Assembly: GCF_022200785.1 (NCBI RefSeq)
Contig: NZ_CP087585.1
Span: forward strand, 1,426,001 to 1,490,000
DNA: 64,000 nt
Reading direction: 5' to 3'
Origin: Pedobacter mucosus
Lineage (GTDB): Bacteria > Bacteroidota > Bacteroidia > Sphingobacteriales > Sphingobacteriaceae
The notes under the pieces are model-generated. The model was given only the letters and a program-made list of their open reading frames with translations. It was not told the origin of the DNA and did no database searches. Positions 1 to 7,513 of the stretch are shown here, one piece after another. Positions within the stretch are counted from its first letter, which is position 1. The number at the start of each line of letters is the position of its first letter. The position numbers were made by a program, and so were the translations under genes.

Positions 1-551
1 GGTAAAACTTGCTCTTTTGAAGCTTTTTTAAGCATTTCCGCTATAACACCTTCAACATCACTCTCTACTAAAAGATTAAATAATATGCTAGTTGCATCAG
101 CATCGCCGGCGGCCCTATGTCTATTTTGGATAGGAATTTGAAGCGAACTACACAATTTACCTAAACTGTAGGATGGTTTACCAGGGATTAATTTTCTGCT
201 TAACCGAACCGTACATAATTTTTTACATTGTAAATTATAACCCGATAGAGATAAATGGTGTTTCAAAAAAGAATAATCAAAATTTACATTGTGGGCAACG
301 AAAACCTTATCAGCTAATAACTCATAAATTTTTAAAGCAACATTTTGAAAGGAAGGTGCATCCTCAAGCATCTGATTATCAATCCCCGTTAAAGCCGTAA
401 TATAAGTGGGAACATTTATACCAGGATTAATAAGTGTGCTATATGATTCTACAATTTGATTACCATCGTGAATATTTATGGCAACTTCGGTTATACCATT
501 TGCTGAAGCATGGCCACCAGTAGTTTCTATATCAACAATTGCGTATAACAT
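1..551 (-). CDS. DnaQ-like 3'-5' exonuclease, 3'-truncated by window edge
   Basis: The reading frame runs from an ATG at 549-551 to base 1 without a stop, so only about 183 N-terminal residues are present. They form a DEDDh exonuclease domain: Exo I motif VDIETTGG (D7, E9), Exo II motif HNVNFDYSFLK near residues 87-97, and Exo III motif HRAAGDADAT near 145-154. The fold is that of the DNA polymerase III epsilon proofreading family. The last visible residues (KKASKEQVLP) resemble the linker that, in many Bacteroidota homologues, leads into a GIY-YIG (UvrC-like) nuclease domain. That second domain is inference, because it would lie outside the window. Confidence 0.85.
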   Translation of the reverse strand, partial: MLYAIVDIETTGGHASANGITEVAINIHDGNQIVESYSTLINPGINVPTYITALTGIDNQMLEDAPSFQNVALKIYELLADKVFVAHNVNFDYSFLKHHLSLSGYNLQCKKLCTVRLSRKLIPGKPSYSLGKLCSSLQIPIQNRHRAAGDADATSILFNLLVESDVEGVIAEMLKKASKEQVL

Positions 552-646
552 TAAGGATTTATTTTAACACAAATCTATGCTAAAATAATTAGTAATAAAA
601 TAGATTTAATATATTTTTACATTAAATAGCTTTCATTTAAAATAGA

Positions 647-681
647 CAAAAAAAACGACTAACGAATTAACGTAGTCGTTT
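647..681 (-). terminator. Intrinsic terminator after the outer-membrane protein gene
   Basis: AAACGACTA at 653-661 pairs with TAGTCGTTT at 673-681, and the inner bases can extend the stem. Read on the minus strand, the hairpin is followed by a run of eight T (plus-strand A run 648-655). It lies just 3' of the minus-strand gene that ends at 701. Confidence 0.7.
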
Positions 682-700
682 AAATAATTATAAATGAAGT

Positions 701-1339
701 TTACAATTTTTTAAGCTTGCTTAATAACTTACTCAAGTTAGGTTTTAAGCCAACAGAAATTGGTACAGCATTAAAAACGCGATTTTGAATTTTACTGAAA
801 CCGTACATATAACTGGCTTCTACAAATAAATTCGCTCCGCCAATATTATATTCAATACCGCCGCCGCCTTCTACCATACCCATTCCGTTACTTTTATTAT
901 CTAACGTTACCTGCAAGTTTGACGCGTTTACTCCAGCTTGTGGCGTTAAAATAATACCACCACCGCCACCAGCGAAGCCATAAAATGCCCATTTATCTAC
1001 TATTTTTCTATAGCCTAATGCTAAATTTAGTAAATAGGTTGTAGATCGGCCTTTTTGTAAGGTGTAAGTGTAACCTGCATCAGGTGTAATTTGATTAAAG
1101 GTATAAGCATGTAAACTCACTTTTGGATAAAAGAATAATCCTCCGTTACCTAAGCCCAAATTTAATCCTATTGATGTAGAAAATTTTGGTTTAAAGAAAT
1201 CAGCAGTTTCTCCAACAGGAAAGGAATAGCCTAAGCCATTCATTGTATAAAGCTTATCTGGCCTGGTAGATTGAGCCGAAACTTTTAAAGAAAGTGTTGC
1301 TAATAAGAACACTATCGAACTAAGTAATTTTAGATTCAT
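701..1339 (-). CDS. Outer-membrane beta-barrel protein, function unknown
   Basis: The 212-residue product starts with a classical signal peptide (MKLKL-type basic start, hydrophobic core, cleavage near VSAQ at about residue 23). The remainder alternates polar and hydrophobic residues with many Gly and Tyr, as in small porin-like barrels: GLGYSFPVGE, LNLALGYRK, a Gly-rich GFAGGGGG turn, and FVEASYMYGFSK near the end. The size fits an 8-strand barrel of the OmpA/OmpX or PorT-like type. It lies 10 bp downstream of a single-domain response regulator on the same strand, so the two may be co-transcribed. No substrate or partner can be inferred. It has its own strong terminator downstream. Confidence 0.7.
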   Translation of the reverse strand: MNLKLLSSIVFLLATLSLKVSAQSTRPDKLYTMNGLGYSFPVGETADFFKPKFSTSIGLNLGLGNGGLFFYPKVSLHAYTFNQITPDAGYTYTLQKGRSTTYLLNLALGYRKIVDKWAFYGFAGGGGGIILTPQAGVNASNLQVTLDNKSNGMGMVEGGGGIEYNIGGANLFVEASYMYGFSKIQNRVFNAVPISVGLKPNLSKLLSKLKKL

Positions 1340-1349
1340 ATATTTTATT

Positions 1350-1724
1350 TTAATTTGAAATTAAGGTGTCTACTTTTTTAAGCAAATCAGTTTCATTAAA
1401 TGGCTTCTCTAAATAATCATCTGGATGATAAGCTTGAGATGCAATGTAACGTTCATTATATCTGGCAGATGCCAAAATAACTGGAATATGAAGTGTTTCT
1501 GGATTTAATTTAAGCTCCTTAAAAACAGTTCTTCCGTCCATACCATTTAACATAATATCCAAAATAATTAAATCAGGATTAAAATTTTTTATTGTTTTAA
1601 AGATATATCTAGGCGATAATAAAGGAAAAACTAAATAATTTTCTGATTCTAAAACAATCTGAATAACCTCCAATATATCAGGATCATCATCAACAACTAA
1701 AATTCTTTTCAACGTAATAATCAA
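1350..1724 (-). CDS. Single-domain response regulator (REC only)
   Basis: The 124-residue protein is one receiver domain with no output domain. The acidic pocket is D12-D13, the phospho-acceptor is D56 in LIILDIM, the switch Ser is S86 in VILASAR, and the conserved Lys is K107 in LEKPF. Such CheY-like proteins act through protein contacts after phosphoryl transfer from a histidine kinase. No kinase gene is visible nearby, so this regulator is an orphan here. The 10-bp spacing to the downstream outer-membrane protein gene suggests one transcript. Confidence 0.88.
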   Translation of the reverse strand: MIITLKRILVVDDDPDILEVIQIVLESENYLVFPLLSPRYIFKTIKNFNPDLIILDIMLNGMDGRTVFKELKLNPETLHIPVILASARYNERYIASQAYHPDDYLEKPFNETDLLKKVDTLISN

Positions 1725-1862
1725 TTAATATTTAATAGACTATGCTAATACAAAAAAAAACATGGAATGTTTTAAATTAACGCCTTGAAAAAAACGCCTA
1801 TTCAGTAAGCCTTTTGGATAATTCTTTGAAACAATTTAGATGAAGCTATTTTTTGGGTATAG

Positions 1863-2579
1863 CTAATGACTATTATTATCTATAAAATTGGTGAAAAGTG
1901 TTTTATGACTATCAGCTAAAATATAGGAAGTCTCCATTGATAGTAAAATTTTATTTCCTAAAACACTTTTAATATGTTGTTTGCTTATTATAATTTCTTC
2001 GCTGATTGATATAAATCCTAAGTGATTATTTAGTGTATTAAGCATTCCATCAATATTATCCTTCGAGGTAGTATAATTGCCTGTTGTGGTTACGAGGATA
2101 GTTTCATGGACGCGATTTTCGATAGCAACTAAATTTTTTAAATCGATTTTAATCAATTTTTCCTTTGATAATGGAATTAGAAACTCATCATCATTGGATG
2201 CCGTTTTAAGTATATTATCTTTAGCTGGATAAAGACTATTTATGGTTTTCTCAAAATTCAAAATCGAATAAGGCTTTAAAAGATAGGCATCTGCTTCTAC
2301 ACTAAAAGCATCGATTGCATACCTTGCATGGGCTGTTGTAAAAATTAGATGCTTAGTTTTTTGTCGCAATAAGCTAGCGAGCTCAATACCTGAAAGAGAT
2401 GGCATTTCAACATCCATAAAAATAATGTCTACAGGGCTTGATATCGATATCTCAGCCAAGGCTTTTAGCGGTTCTGTAAACGTTTTGATAAGTACCATAT
2501 TTGGAATCTTATCCATATACTCTGCTAAATTTTCTAATGATAAAGGATCATCATCTATAGCAATGCAACTTATTGACAT
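1863..2579 (-). CDS. LytTR-family response regulator
   Basis: Residues 1-120 are a receiver domain: acidic cluster D9-D11, phospho-acceptor D56 in IIFMDVEMP, T81/T82, and K102 in YLLKPYS. Residues about 130-235 match a LytTR DNA-binding domain (IPLSKEKLIKIDLKNLVAIE, then ETILVTTTGNYTTSKD, a stretch FISISEEIIISKQHIKSV, and a C-terminal ILADSHK). Members of this family usually pair with a LytS/YehU-type membrane kinase encoded next door. None is present within the window, so the cognate sensor is unknown. The 138-bp gap to the REC-only gene downstream makes co-transcription uncertain. Confidence 0.88.
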   Translation of the reverse strand: MSISCIAIDDDPLSLENLAEYMDKIPNMVLIKTFTEPLKALAEISISSPVDIIFMDVEMPSLSGIELASLLRQKTKHLIFTTAHARYAIDAFSVEADAYLLKPYSILNFEKTINSLYPAKDNILKTASNDDEFLIPLSKEKLIKIDLKNLVAIENRVHETILVTTTGNYTTSKDNIDGMLNTLNNHLGFISISEEIIISKQHIKSVLGNKILLSMETSYILADSHKTLFTNFIDNNSH

Positions 2580-2877
2580 TTTATTTGATTAAGGATGCAA
2601 AAATATAAGGTTGAAAATTACAAAAAACCACATGTAATTTATATAAATAGGTAACATAAATATTAATAACCTACTTATTTAGCATTTAAATATAAGTTTA
2701 AGCTTATGCAAAATGTTTTAAATTATTATTTATTATTATAGATCATTTAAAAAAATTAATTATACCAATTTTCTTACCTAATAAGAACTGAAAGAAAATA
2801 ATCATGAAAACAATATGAGTAATCTATTGTATAACAGTATATTGTAATCCCGCATGTATTTAAATTAAAGAAACAAA
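2580..2877. other. AT-rich intergenic region between divergent genes
   Basis: These 298 bp separate the start of the LytTR regulator (minus) from the small plus-strand gene at 2878. The sequence is very AT-rich and must carry both promoters. No convincing TTTG-N19-TAnnTTTG pair, hairpin or short conserved ORF was found. Confidence 0.4.
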
Positions 2878-3156
2878 ATGAAAAATATTGAAGGTAAAAC
2901 CGATAGAATAAATAAATCTATAACAAATAAGGTTATTGAATTGCAGGAGCGGGGTTATGATTGTGATTTTCTTTTGCTAGATAATGGTAGCTTGCATTGT
3001 ATGCAAACCAACACCGATTATCCAATTAATACAGTGTCGATTGACATTAAGGAACATGGATACGATTTCTTTTCGCATACTTACAAGCATGTACATACAA
3101 TCGAGACAGGGAATGATGTGCGTGGTGTTTTATTATCAGAGAAAGAGTGCAATTAA
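2878..3156 (+). CDS. Small hypothetical protein, 92 aa
   Basis: This is a short acidic, soluble protein with no signal peptide or membrane segment. Its middle reads like a compact alpha-beta unit (KVIELQERGYDCDFLLLD, then TVSIDIKEHGYDFFSHTY). The layout, a helix ending in RGYDxDF followed by beta strands, resembles small Bacteroidota proteins sometimes mislabelled phosphoribosylpyrophosphate synthetase, but the match is from memory and weak. It sits 171 bp upstream of the CarH-like regulator on the same strand. I do not assign a function. Confidence 0.55.
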   Translation: MKNIEGKTDRINKSITNKVIELQERGYDCDFLLLDNGSLHCMQTNTDYPINTVSIDIKEHGYDFFSHTYKHVHTIETGNDVRGVLLSEKECN

Positions 3157-3327
3157 CTTTTTGTTTATAATTTACATTTAACCTTAACTTTTATCACATC
3201 CCTTCAGTTTTTTTTACTAGAGCCATATTATTAGTATATGCCTAGACACATTTGTATTTTCTTTCAGCATCTAAAACTATAGTGCTAGTTTTTTGTTTAA
3301 ATTTTATTAAATATATTTAGACAAAAC

Positions 3328-4209
3328 ATGGTTTATAATATTTCAGATTTAGAACAACTTTCTGGAATTCAATCTCACACGATTAGAATATGGGAGAGGC
3401 GTTATAAAGCATTAAAACCAATGCGATCTAAAGGGAATACTCGTTTATACAATGACGAGCAATTGGTTAGGTTATTAAACATTGCCACGTTAAACCAATC
3501 TGGTTTAAAAATTTCTAAAGTATGTTCTCTAACTGATACAGAAGTAAAGGATTTAGTAGCAAAACAACAATTAAATGCAACTGGAGATCAGCAGATAGAA
3601 TCATCAATATCTCAACTTATTAAGCATGGGATAGCTTTTGATGAGACAGCTTTCAATTTACTATTAAATGATTGTATTGTTAAAGTTGGTATGATTGAAT
3701 GCTATCAGAACATTATATACCCTTTGTTATTACGCCTGGGTGTAATGTGGCGCAGTAATGACATCTGCCCAGCACATGAACATTTTATTTCTAACATTAT
3801 AAAACAAAAAATCTTTGCAGCTACAGATAATCTTCCTTTAACAGACGATAAAAAATCCACTTGGCTACTTTTTCTTCCAGAAGATGAAGATCATGATATT
3901 GGTTTGCTTTTTGCCAATTTTATGCTGCGCTTGCATCACCAAAAAGTTGTATATTTAGGAAGCAAAGTTCCGTTGCATTCTATTGAAAAGGTTTTAAATA
4001 CCTTGCATGTTGATAATGTTTTACTATTTATGGTAAAGTCTCAATCAGCAAATCATGCTCAACACTTTATTGATCATTTATTACGCATATGTTCATCTAA
4101 ACAAGTTTGTTTAGCTGGTAATGGCCATGTTATCAGTAGTCTTAAAAAAATTGATCATATAAAATGGTTCAAAACACTCGATGAATTTGAAAAATCTATA
4201 TTAACATGA
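3328..4209 (+). CDS. MerR-family regulator with B12-binding-like domain (CarH/LitR-like photoreceptor candidate)
   Basis: The 293-residue protein has an N-terminal MerR winged helix (residues 1-70: YNISDLEQLSGI, IRIWERRYKAL, then GNTRLYNDEQLVRLL). Next come a helical cap and a Rossmann-like half. The cap holds W141-x9-E151-H152 (MWRSNDICPAHEH), the signature of the cobalamin upper-face pocket in CarH. The Rossmann half holds E187-x-H189-x2-G192 (EDHDIG), the lower axial His motif. The C-terminal GG motif is only LAGNG. In known CarH/LitR proteins, adenosylcobalamin makes a DNA-bound tetramer that light breaks up, de-repressing carotenoid genes. Light sensing here is inference. The stop overlaps the crtB start (ATGA), giving tight translational coupling. 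Confidence 0.8.
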   Translation: MVYNISDLEQLSGIQSHTIRIWERRYKALKPMRSKGNTRLYNDEQLVRLLNIATLNQSGLKISKVCSLTDTEVKDLVAKQQLNATGDQQIESSISQLIKHGIAFDETAFNLLLNDCIVKVGMIECYQNIIYPLLLRLGVMWRSNDICPAHEHFISNIIKQKIFAATDNLPLTDDKKSTWLLFLPEDEDHDIGLLFANFMLRLHHQKVVYLGSKVPLHSIEKVLNTLHVDNVLLFMVKSQSANHAQHFIDHLLRICSSKQVCLAGNGHVISSLKKIDHIKWFKTLDEFEKSILT

Positions 4210-5039
4210 AAGAAACGTTTGATCAATTGTCAGCTGATTGCAGCAAGCTGACTACAAAAAAATATAGTACAAGTTTTGCATTCGGAATTTATTTTCTAAG
4301 TAAGGAGTTGCGTTCACCAATATATTCTATATATGGTTTTGTGCGGTTAGCAGATGAAATCGTAGATAGTTTTCATGATTATGATAAAAAATATCTACTA
4401 GAAAAATTTAAGGAAGATACTTTCGAGGCAATAAATGTTGGAATAAGCCTAAATCCTGTTTTAAATTCATTTCAACGGGTCGTAAATGCTTATCAAATTG
4501 ATCATAATTTAATCCGTTTGTTTTTAACCAGTATGGAAATGGATTTAAACGAACAGTTATATACACCAGAATTATATGATCAGTACATTTTGGGTTCTGC
4601 CGAGGTTGTTGGTTTAATGTGCTTAAAAGTTTTTACTCAGGATGAAGCTTATTACGAACGTTTAAAACCTTTTGCAATGAAGTTGGGATCTGCTTTTCAA
4701 AAGGTTAATTTTTTACGTGATGTTAAAGCCGATCATCAATCATTAAACAGAAATTATTTTCCTAATGTGAATCTTGCTGCATTTTGTGATAAGCAAAAAC
4801 AAGAAATTGAAATGGAAATAGAAGAAGAATTTGCTGAAGCATTGCTTGGTATAAAAATGTTGCCCTTAAGCTCTCGAAACGGTGTTTATCTATCTTATAT
4901 TTATTACAAAAAGTTATTTTGTAAAATTAAAGCTTTAAGTGCAGAGCGAATAATGACAGAAAGAATCAGGATTTCCAATCACCGTAAAATTGGGTTAATG
5001 TTTGATTCTATGATCAGACATAAATTGAATGCAATTTAA
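4206..5039 (+). CDS. crtB: Phytoene synthase (squalene/phytoene synthase family)
   Basis: The enzyme condenses two geranylgeranyl diphosphates to phytoene, the first committed step to carotenoids. The 277-residue length is normal for Bacteroidota CrtB. Both Asp-rich motifs that bind Mg-diphosphate are present: D50-E-I-V-D54 in RLADEIVDSF, and D172-V-K-A-D176 in NFLRDVKAD. YSTSF near residues 20-24 is the usual N-terminal family signature. The start codon overlaps the regulator's stop by 4 bp, and idi follows after 2 bp, so the three genes form one operon. No phytoene desaturase (crtI), cyclase or hydroxylase is next to it, which is unusual. A squalene-type product cannot be excluded from sequence alone. 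Confidence 0.9.
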   Translation: MKETFDQLSADCSKLTTKKYSTSFAFGIYFLSKELRSPIYSIYGFVRLADEIVDSFHDYDKKYLLEKFKEDTFEAINVGISLNPVLNSFQRVVNAYQIDHNLIRLFLTSMEMDLNEQLYTPELYDQYILGSAEVVGLMCLKVFTQDEAYYERLKPFAMKLGSAFQKVNFLRDVKADHQSLNRNYFPNVNLAAFCDKQKQEIEMEIEEEFAEALLGIKMLPLSSRNGVYLSYIYYKKLFCKIKALSAERIMTERIRISNHRKIGLMFDSMIRHKLNAI

Positions 5040-5041
5040 GA

Positions 5042-5557
5042 ATGGAAGAACAAGTTATACTAGTCGATATGAACGACCTGCCCCAAGGTCACATGGAAAA
5101 ATTAGAGGCCCATCAAAAAGGTGTTCTTCATAGAGCGTTTTCAGTCTTTATTTTCAATTCAAAAAATGAACTTCTTTTACAACAAAGAGCCTTTGATAAA
5201 TATCATTCTGGTGGCGTATGGACCAATACATGTTGCAGTCATCCACGTGTAGGTGAAAATAATTTGAATGGAGCTACAAGAAGGTTGCAGGAGGAAATGG
5301 GAATGACTTGCGACTTGCAATATCAGTTTAGTTTCACTTATAAAGTTGATTTTGAAGATGGTTTAACTGAGCACGAACTCGATCATGTTTTTTTTGGCAA
5401 ATCAGACTCATTACCTAAAATAAATAAAAGTGAAGTACAGGATTTTAGATATGTAAATTTAGAGTCGTTGATAAAAGATATAGAATGCAATCCTAAAAAT
5501 TACTCTCCTTGGCTAAAAATATGCCTTGATACCGTTGTTGAGCATTATAATAGGTAA
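5042..5557 (+). CDS. idi: Isopentenyl-diphosphate delta-isomerase, type 1
   Basis: The enzyme interconverts isopentenyl and dimethylallyl diphosphate, supplying both C5 units for isoprenoids. The 171-residue protein is a Nudix-fold type 1 Idi: HRAFSVFIF, LLLQQRAFDKYHSGGVWTN, the catalytic Cys in NTCCSHPR, and the Nudix-like helix ATRRLQEEMGM with the metal-binding Glu pair. EHELDHVFFG carries the second conserved acidic patch. It starts 2 bp after crtB and is the last gene of the regulator-crtB-idi operon, consistent with raising precursor supply when carotenoid synthesis is induced. Confidence 0.95.
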   Translation: MEEQVILVDMNDLPQGHMEKLEAHQKGVLHRAFSVFIFNSKNELLLQQRAFDKYHSGGVWTNTCCSHPRVGENNLNGATRRLQEEMGMTCDLQYQFSFTYKVDFEDGLTEHELDHVFFGKSDSLPKINKSEVQDFRYVNLESLIKDIECNPKNYSPWLKICLDTVVEHYNR

Positions 5558-5560
5558 TTA

Positions 5561-5616
5561 ACAAAAAACGGGCATATAACCTAAGTCATACACCCGTATC
5601 TAAATTAACGCTCTCG
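5561..5616 (-). ncRNA. Candidate small RNA ending in an intrinsic terminator (or a detached terminator of the nei operon)
   Basis: On the minus strand a 10-bp stem (plus-strand ACGGGCATAT 5568-5577 with ATACACCCGT 5588-5597, two G-U pairs) is followed by TTTTTTG. About 20 nt upstream of the stem is TATATTTG (5621-5628), an exact minus-7 box. Together these define a possible transcript of about 55 nt. No minus-33 TTTG is visible 19-21 nt further up, so the hairpin may instead only terminate read-through from the glycosylase operon that ends at 5781. Confidence 0.35.
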
Positions 5617-5620
5617 AGGA

Positions 5621-5628
5621 CAAATATA
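5621..5628 (-). promoter_or_regulatory. Minus-7 box candidate TATATTTG
   Basis: On the minus strand this is an exact match to the Bacteroidota minus-7 consensus TAnnTTTG. It reads into the hairpin at 5568-5597. The paired minus-33 element is not recognisable. Confidence 0.35.
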
Positions 5629-5780
5629 GGACTACTTTATTTAAATCCTAATACTTTATAACTTCTTTAAGGCTGTAATCATTTTGTATACATAAAGGTT
5701 ACATTGACTATTAATTTAACAAATTAACTATTAAGTATTTATACGTTTATCTAGATTAATTCTAAATAATTAAAATAATA

Positions 5781-6518
5781 TTAGTTGTACAGTTTCTGAC
5801 ATTTAGAACAGTAGTAAGTTTGTCTGTGTGTCTTTCCTAATTTTTCTTTATTTATCTTATGTCCAAACGGACATGTTTTCTGAAGATAAACTTCCCAGTG
5901 TTCACTTAATTTGTTAACGCTTTTCCATTTCAAAAAATCAAAGCTGTACTTTCTAATTTCCTTTACTAAATCCTTAAGCTTTTTTGCAGGCAAATCCTTT
6001 ATTTTGGTTAAAGGGTGCACGCCAACTCTGTACATCACTTCGTTTTTAATTATATTTCCAGATCCCGCAAATATTTGTTGATCTAATAAAACATCACATA
6101 CAAAGGATTCAGGCAGTTGTTTAAGTTTTTCAAGAGCAGCTTTCTCGTCCCAATGATCAGCCATAATATCAACGCTCCAATCATAATGATCATCAATATC
6201 ACCTTCCAAAATATCTATTTTACAATTGTAAAAATTGAGTTCATCTTTTGGCAGAGTAAGGCCAAGTTTTAAAGTATTTTTCTTTCTGTCGTTTATTAAA
6301 TAGGTGCCAAAAAGCATAAAATGAATCCGTAAAGTAAAATCCTTAAAGCAAATTAGAAAATGCTTCCCCCAGCTTTTAAAAGATTGTATATGCTGATGTA
6401 ATAATCTATCTTTCAGCTTATCTTCCAAGTTTCCGGCTACTTCTATAATTTCTGGTTTATGTAAATCAAGATCTTTTATTAAATCTTTTAATATTATAAT
6501 CGATGGACCTTCAGGCAT
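5781..6518 (-). CDS. Fpg/Nei-family DNA glycosylase-AP lyase
   Basis: The protein begins MPEGPSI, so processing exposes the catalytic P2 and E3 of the Fpg/Nei family, which excise oxidised bases and nick the abasic site. The internal helix-two-turn-helix region is present (VCDVLLDQQIFAGSGNIIKNEVMYRVGVHP, with the GSGNIIKNE stretch that contacts DNA). The C-terminal zinc finger is atypical: CPFGH at about 216-220 and CSKC near the end, giving C-x3-H/C-x2-C instead of four Cys. It is the last of three closely spaced minus-strand genes, 3 bp after the KTSC gene. The substrate (8-oxoguanine or oxidised pyrimidines) is not predictable. Confidence 0.88.
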   Translation of the reverse strand: MPEGPSIIILKDLIKDLDLHKPEIIEVAGNLEDKLKDRLLHQHIQSFKSWGKHFLICFKDFTLRIHFMLFGTYLINDRKKNTLKLGLTLPKDELNFYNCKIDILEGDIDDHYDWSVDIMADHWDEKAALEKLKQLPESFVCDVLLDQQIFAGSGNIIKNEVMYRVGVHPLTKIKDLPAKKLKDLVKEIRKYSFDFLKWKSVNKLSEHWEVYLQKTCPFGHKINKEKLGKTHRQTYYCSKCQKLYN

Positions 6519-6521
6519 TTT

Positions 6522-6722
6522 TTATCCTTCTAATTTTTGAAATTTAAATCGGTTTTTTATGTTTTGATTAAAGTAGATACCCTTTGATGAAGATATTCTA
6601 AACCTTTCATAAACCCGTTTTGGTACGTTTTTGTATTGATAAACCATTTCAGATGTAAAGGTTATTTTCAAATTTTTAGTCATTTCATCATAATTGAAAT
6701 GTTTTATAACTGATGAAGGCAT
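6522..6722 (-). CDS. KTSC-domain protein
   Basis: The whole 66-residue protein is one KTSC domain: SSVIKHFNYDEMTKNLKITF, a central YQYKNVPKRVYERF, and the defining SSKGIYFNQNIKNRF (K-x-S-x-C-like end, here S-S-K-G-x-Y-F-N). The domain occurs alone or fused to lysyl-tRNA synthetases and other RNA- or DNA-acting proteins, and its role is unknown. Here it lies between a membrane protein gene (12-bp gap) and the Nei-like glycosylase gene (3-bp gap), so it is presumably made with the glycosylase. Confidence 0.85.
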   Translation of the reverse strand: MPSSVIKHFNYDEMTKNLKITFTSEMVYQYKNVPKRVYERFRISSSKGIYFNQNIKNRFKFQKLEG

Positions 6723-6734
6723 AACGATGGCTTC

Positions 6735-7115
6735 TTAATTGTCTTTAAGCGATGATTCCTCTTTAGCAGCTCTAATTTTTTCTTTTTTCAAATCAACTCT
6801 AATAATATTATATAAGCTCATGTAAACATTTGCTACCCAAACGATAGAAAATCCCGAAATAACATATCCTCGCCAATCGGGATATAACATTTTGTAATTA
6901 GTCATTACCAAAAGCAAAATGGTGATGTAATGACTAAAACAATATTCGCAAGTAAATAAATAGAAAAATTTCCGTTGAAATAGATTCTTACAGTCTTTCG
7001 ATTTCTCTATGCAAAATTCTCTTGGCTCCTTAAAAACTTCTTCTTTGGTAACCGTCCAGGCGATACATGCAACAGGTATGGCAAGTAAAAACAAGTCGTA
7101 AATGTGTGTTTCCAT
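6735..7115 (-). CDS. Small membrane protein with a CxxC motif
   Basis: The 126-residue protein has an N-terminal hydrophobic segment (YDLFLLAIPVACIAWTVT), a basic linker, FLFTCEYCFSHYITILLLVM with a CxxC at the membrane boundary, and a further segment VISGFSIVWVANVYMSLYNI. The C-terminal tail is charged. The shape recalls DUF1360-type proteins, which also have a Cys pair near a membrane helix, but I do not claim membership. It is the first gene of the operon with the KTSC protein and the Nei-like glycosylase. Confidence 0.7.
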   Translation of the reverse strand: METHIYDLFLLAIPVACIAWTVTKEEVFKEPREFCIEKSKDCKNLFQRKFFYLFTCEYCFSHYITILLLVMTNYKMLYPDWRGYVISGFSIVWVANVYMSLYNIIRVDLKKEKIRAAKEESSLKDN

Positions 7116-7229
7116 AGAAGCTATCTTATGTAATTAATATTGATATAACCTTTAAGATTTAGAAATGTTTATTAGCAGTTTAACATTTTAAGTATATTTA
7201 AGTACGATTATAAATTTATCATATAAATA

Positions 7230-7418
7230 ATGGATAGAGCAGAAATAATATCTCTACTAGAGGTAATTAATCAACAAGTTAGTTCTTCAGTTTTAGGTGG
7301 AATGGTAGAAAAATATGAAGAATTAGAAAGCCTAGGTTTGGTAACCATCGACAGAAGCACATTGCAATGGTCGGCATCAATGACAGCTGCCGGCAATACT
7401 TATTTAGGTTACGATTAG
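7230..7418 (+). CDS. Small hypothetical protein, 62 aa
   Basis: A short acidic protein with no recognised domain: a predicted helix (DRAEIISLLEVINQQ), then a stretch resembling a mini winged-helix or effector-like C-terminus (EELESLGLVTIDRS, TAAGNTYLGYD). It is the only gene between two divergent units and sits 95 bp upstream of the HipA-like gene. It could be a regulator or antitoxin partner of that gene, but nothing in the sequence demonstrates this. Confidence 0.5.
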   Translation: MDRAEIISLLEVINQQVSSSVLGGMVEKYEELESLGLVTIDRSTLQWSASMTAAGNTYLGYD

Positions 7419-7453
7419 CCTGTATTCTTCCGAAAAACATAGCATAATTATTC

Positions 7454-7461
7454 TAAATTTG
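7454..7461 (+). promoter_or_regulatory. Minus-7 box candidate TAAATTTG upstream of the HipA-like gene
   Basis: An exact TAnnTTTG match about 52 bp before the start codon at 7514. No minus-33 TTTG is visible at the expected distance. Confidence 0.4.
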
Positions 7462-7513
7462 TAGCCGATTAGGAAATCTGATTTGATTCACAAATGATTT
7501 CCTAAATGGCTTT

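Noticed and set aside
173..400. 75-aa plus-strand ORF at the window start
   Set aside because: It is antisense to the DnaQ-like exonuclease, whose three catalytic motifs are clear on the minus strand.
3157..3327. CarH operator
   Set aside because: TAGACA occurs twice and TTTACAT once, but they form no convincing direct or inverted array, so no operator is called.
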